Made by a program: the position numbers and the translations under genes
Shown here: positions 5,071-5,328 of the stretch, in pieces
How positions within the stretch are numbered: the stretch's first letter is position 1
Layout of the letters: every line of letters begins with the position of its first letter
The notes under the pieces: generated by a model
The model's database searches: none
Seen by the model: the letters and a program-made list of their open reading frames with translations, nothing else
Told to the model about the DNA's origin: nothing
NCBI GenBank assembly: GCA_030145595.1
Contig: JAQYVG010000226.1
Location: forward strand, 1-5,328
From: Desulfobacterales bacterium
Lineage (GTDB): Bacteria; Desulfobacterota; Desulfobacteria; Desulfobacterales; UBA11574
Length of the DNA stretch: 5,328 nucleotides
Direction: 5' to 3'

Positions 5071-5328
5071 AGTGATCGGTTATCAGTGATCGGTTATCAG
5101 TGATCAGTGATCAGTGATCAGTGATCAGTGATCAGTAATCGGTGATCGGTGTCCAGTGATCAGTTATCAGTGATCAGTCTCAGTTATCAGTTATCAGTGA
5201 CAGGTGATCAGTAATCGGTGATCAGTGAACAGTAATCGGTTATCAGTAATCAGTGATCAGTTATCAATCATCAGTCATCAATCATCAATCATCAATCAAC
5301 AGTCATCAATCATCAGTCATCAATCATC
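5071..5328. repeat. Degenerate 7-bp tandem array, 37 units, cut by window end
   Basis: A continuous heptamer array with consensus RRTNATC (commonest unit AGTGATC). Read from 5071 it divides into 37 units with a single 6-bp unit (AGTCTC), ending exactly at the last base, so it continues beyond the window. Positions 3, 6 and 7 are almost invariant, while positions 1, 2 and 4 vary. Composition drifts along the array: AGTGATC and GGTTATC on the left, a mixed middle, and AATCATC/AGTCATC on the right. Both strands have frequent stops (for example TGA in CAG-TGA), so it does not code. It starts 76 bp upstream of the carboxyltransferase start. Such heptamer arrays resemble the short tandem repeats known between genes in cyanobacteria and seen in deltaproteobacterial genomes; function unknown. 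Confidence 0.97.

Noticed and set aside
4530..5075. 181-codon plus-strand open frame, and the plus-strand 173-codon frame at 3333-3854
   Set aside because: Both lie opposite the carboxyltransferase, whose conserved motifs fix the real strand and frame.
5071..5328. CRISPR array
   Set aside because: Units are 7 bp, contiguous and without unique spacers.

Overview
The window carries four intact protein genes, all on the minus strand. In transcription order they are an acyl-CoA carboxylase carboxyltransferase subunit (3393-4994), a DRE-TIM lyase of the HMG-CoA lyase type (1747-2916), a helix-turn-helix/cupin regulator (939-1577) and a pyruvoyl-dependent arginine decarboxylase (64-609). The spaces between them are long (476, 169 and 329 bp), so this is not a tightly packed operon. 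Those spaces are filled with simple heptamer and octamer repeats and hairpins.

Organism (inference): an anaerobic Desulfobacterota-type (deltaproteobacterial) bacterium is the best guess. Reasons are a bacterial pyruvoyl arginine decarboxylase, acyl-CoA carboxylase and lyase genes typical of fatty- or amino-acid-oxidising sulfate reducers and syntrophs, and degenerate heptamer arrays between genes. No rRNA or lineage marker is present, so this stays a guess.

Layout from left to right. 1-63: an imperfect inverted repeat behind the decarboxylase. 64-609: arginine decarboxylase. 610-938: no convincing gene; three short heptamer arrays and three or four hairpins. 939-1577: regulator. 1578-1746: a bulged hairpin and a run of 8-bp repeats. 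1747-2916: lyase-like enzyme. 2917-3392: no firm gene; a ~200-bp inverted-repeat element (2994-3194), a possible promoter and a second copy of the 8-bp repeat type. 3393-4994: carboxyltransferase. 4995-5070: short leader. 5071-5328: a 37-unit heptamer array that runs off the window end.

How the genes may work together: a methylcrotonyl-CoA-carboxylase-type carboxyltransferase beside an HMG-CoA-lyase-type enzyme recalls the leucine/isovalerate branch, where the carboxylated C5 unit is hydrated and then cleaved to acetyl-CoA and acetoacetate. However, the lyase has Gln where HMG-CoA lyases have their catalytic Cys, and it has an unusual C-terminal tail, so its substrate or chemistry may differ. 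The XRE-cupin regulator downstream could sense a metabolite of this path. The arginine decarboxylase (polyamine synthesis) looks metabolically unrelated. The most unusual items are the inverted-repeat element whose two arms can encode similar peptide starts on opposite strands, the Cys-less lyase, and the repeat-filled spacers.
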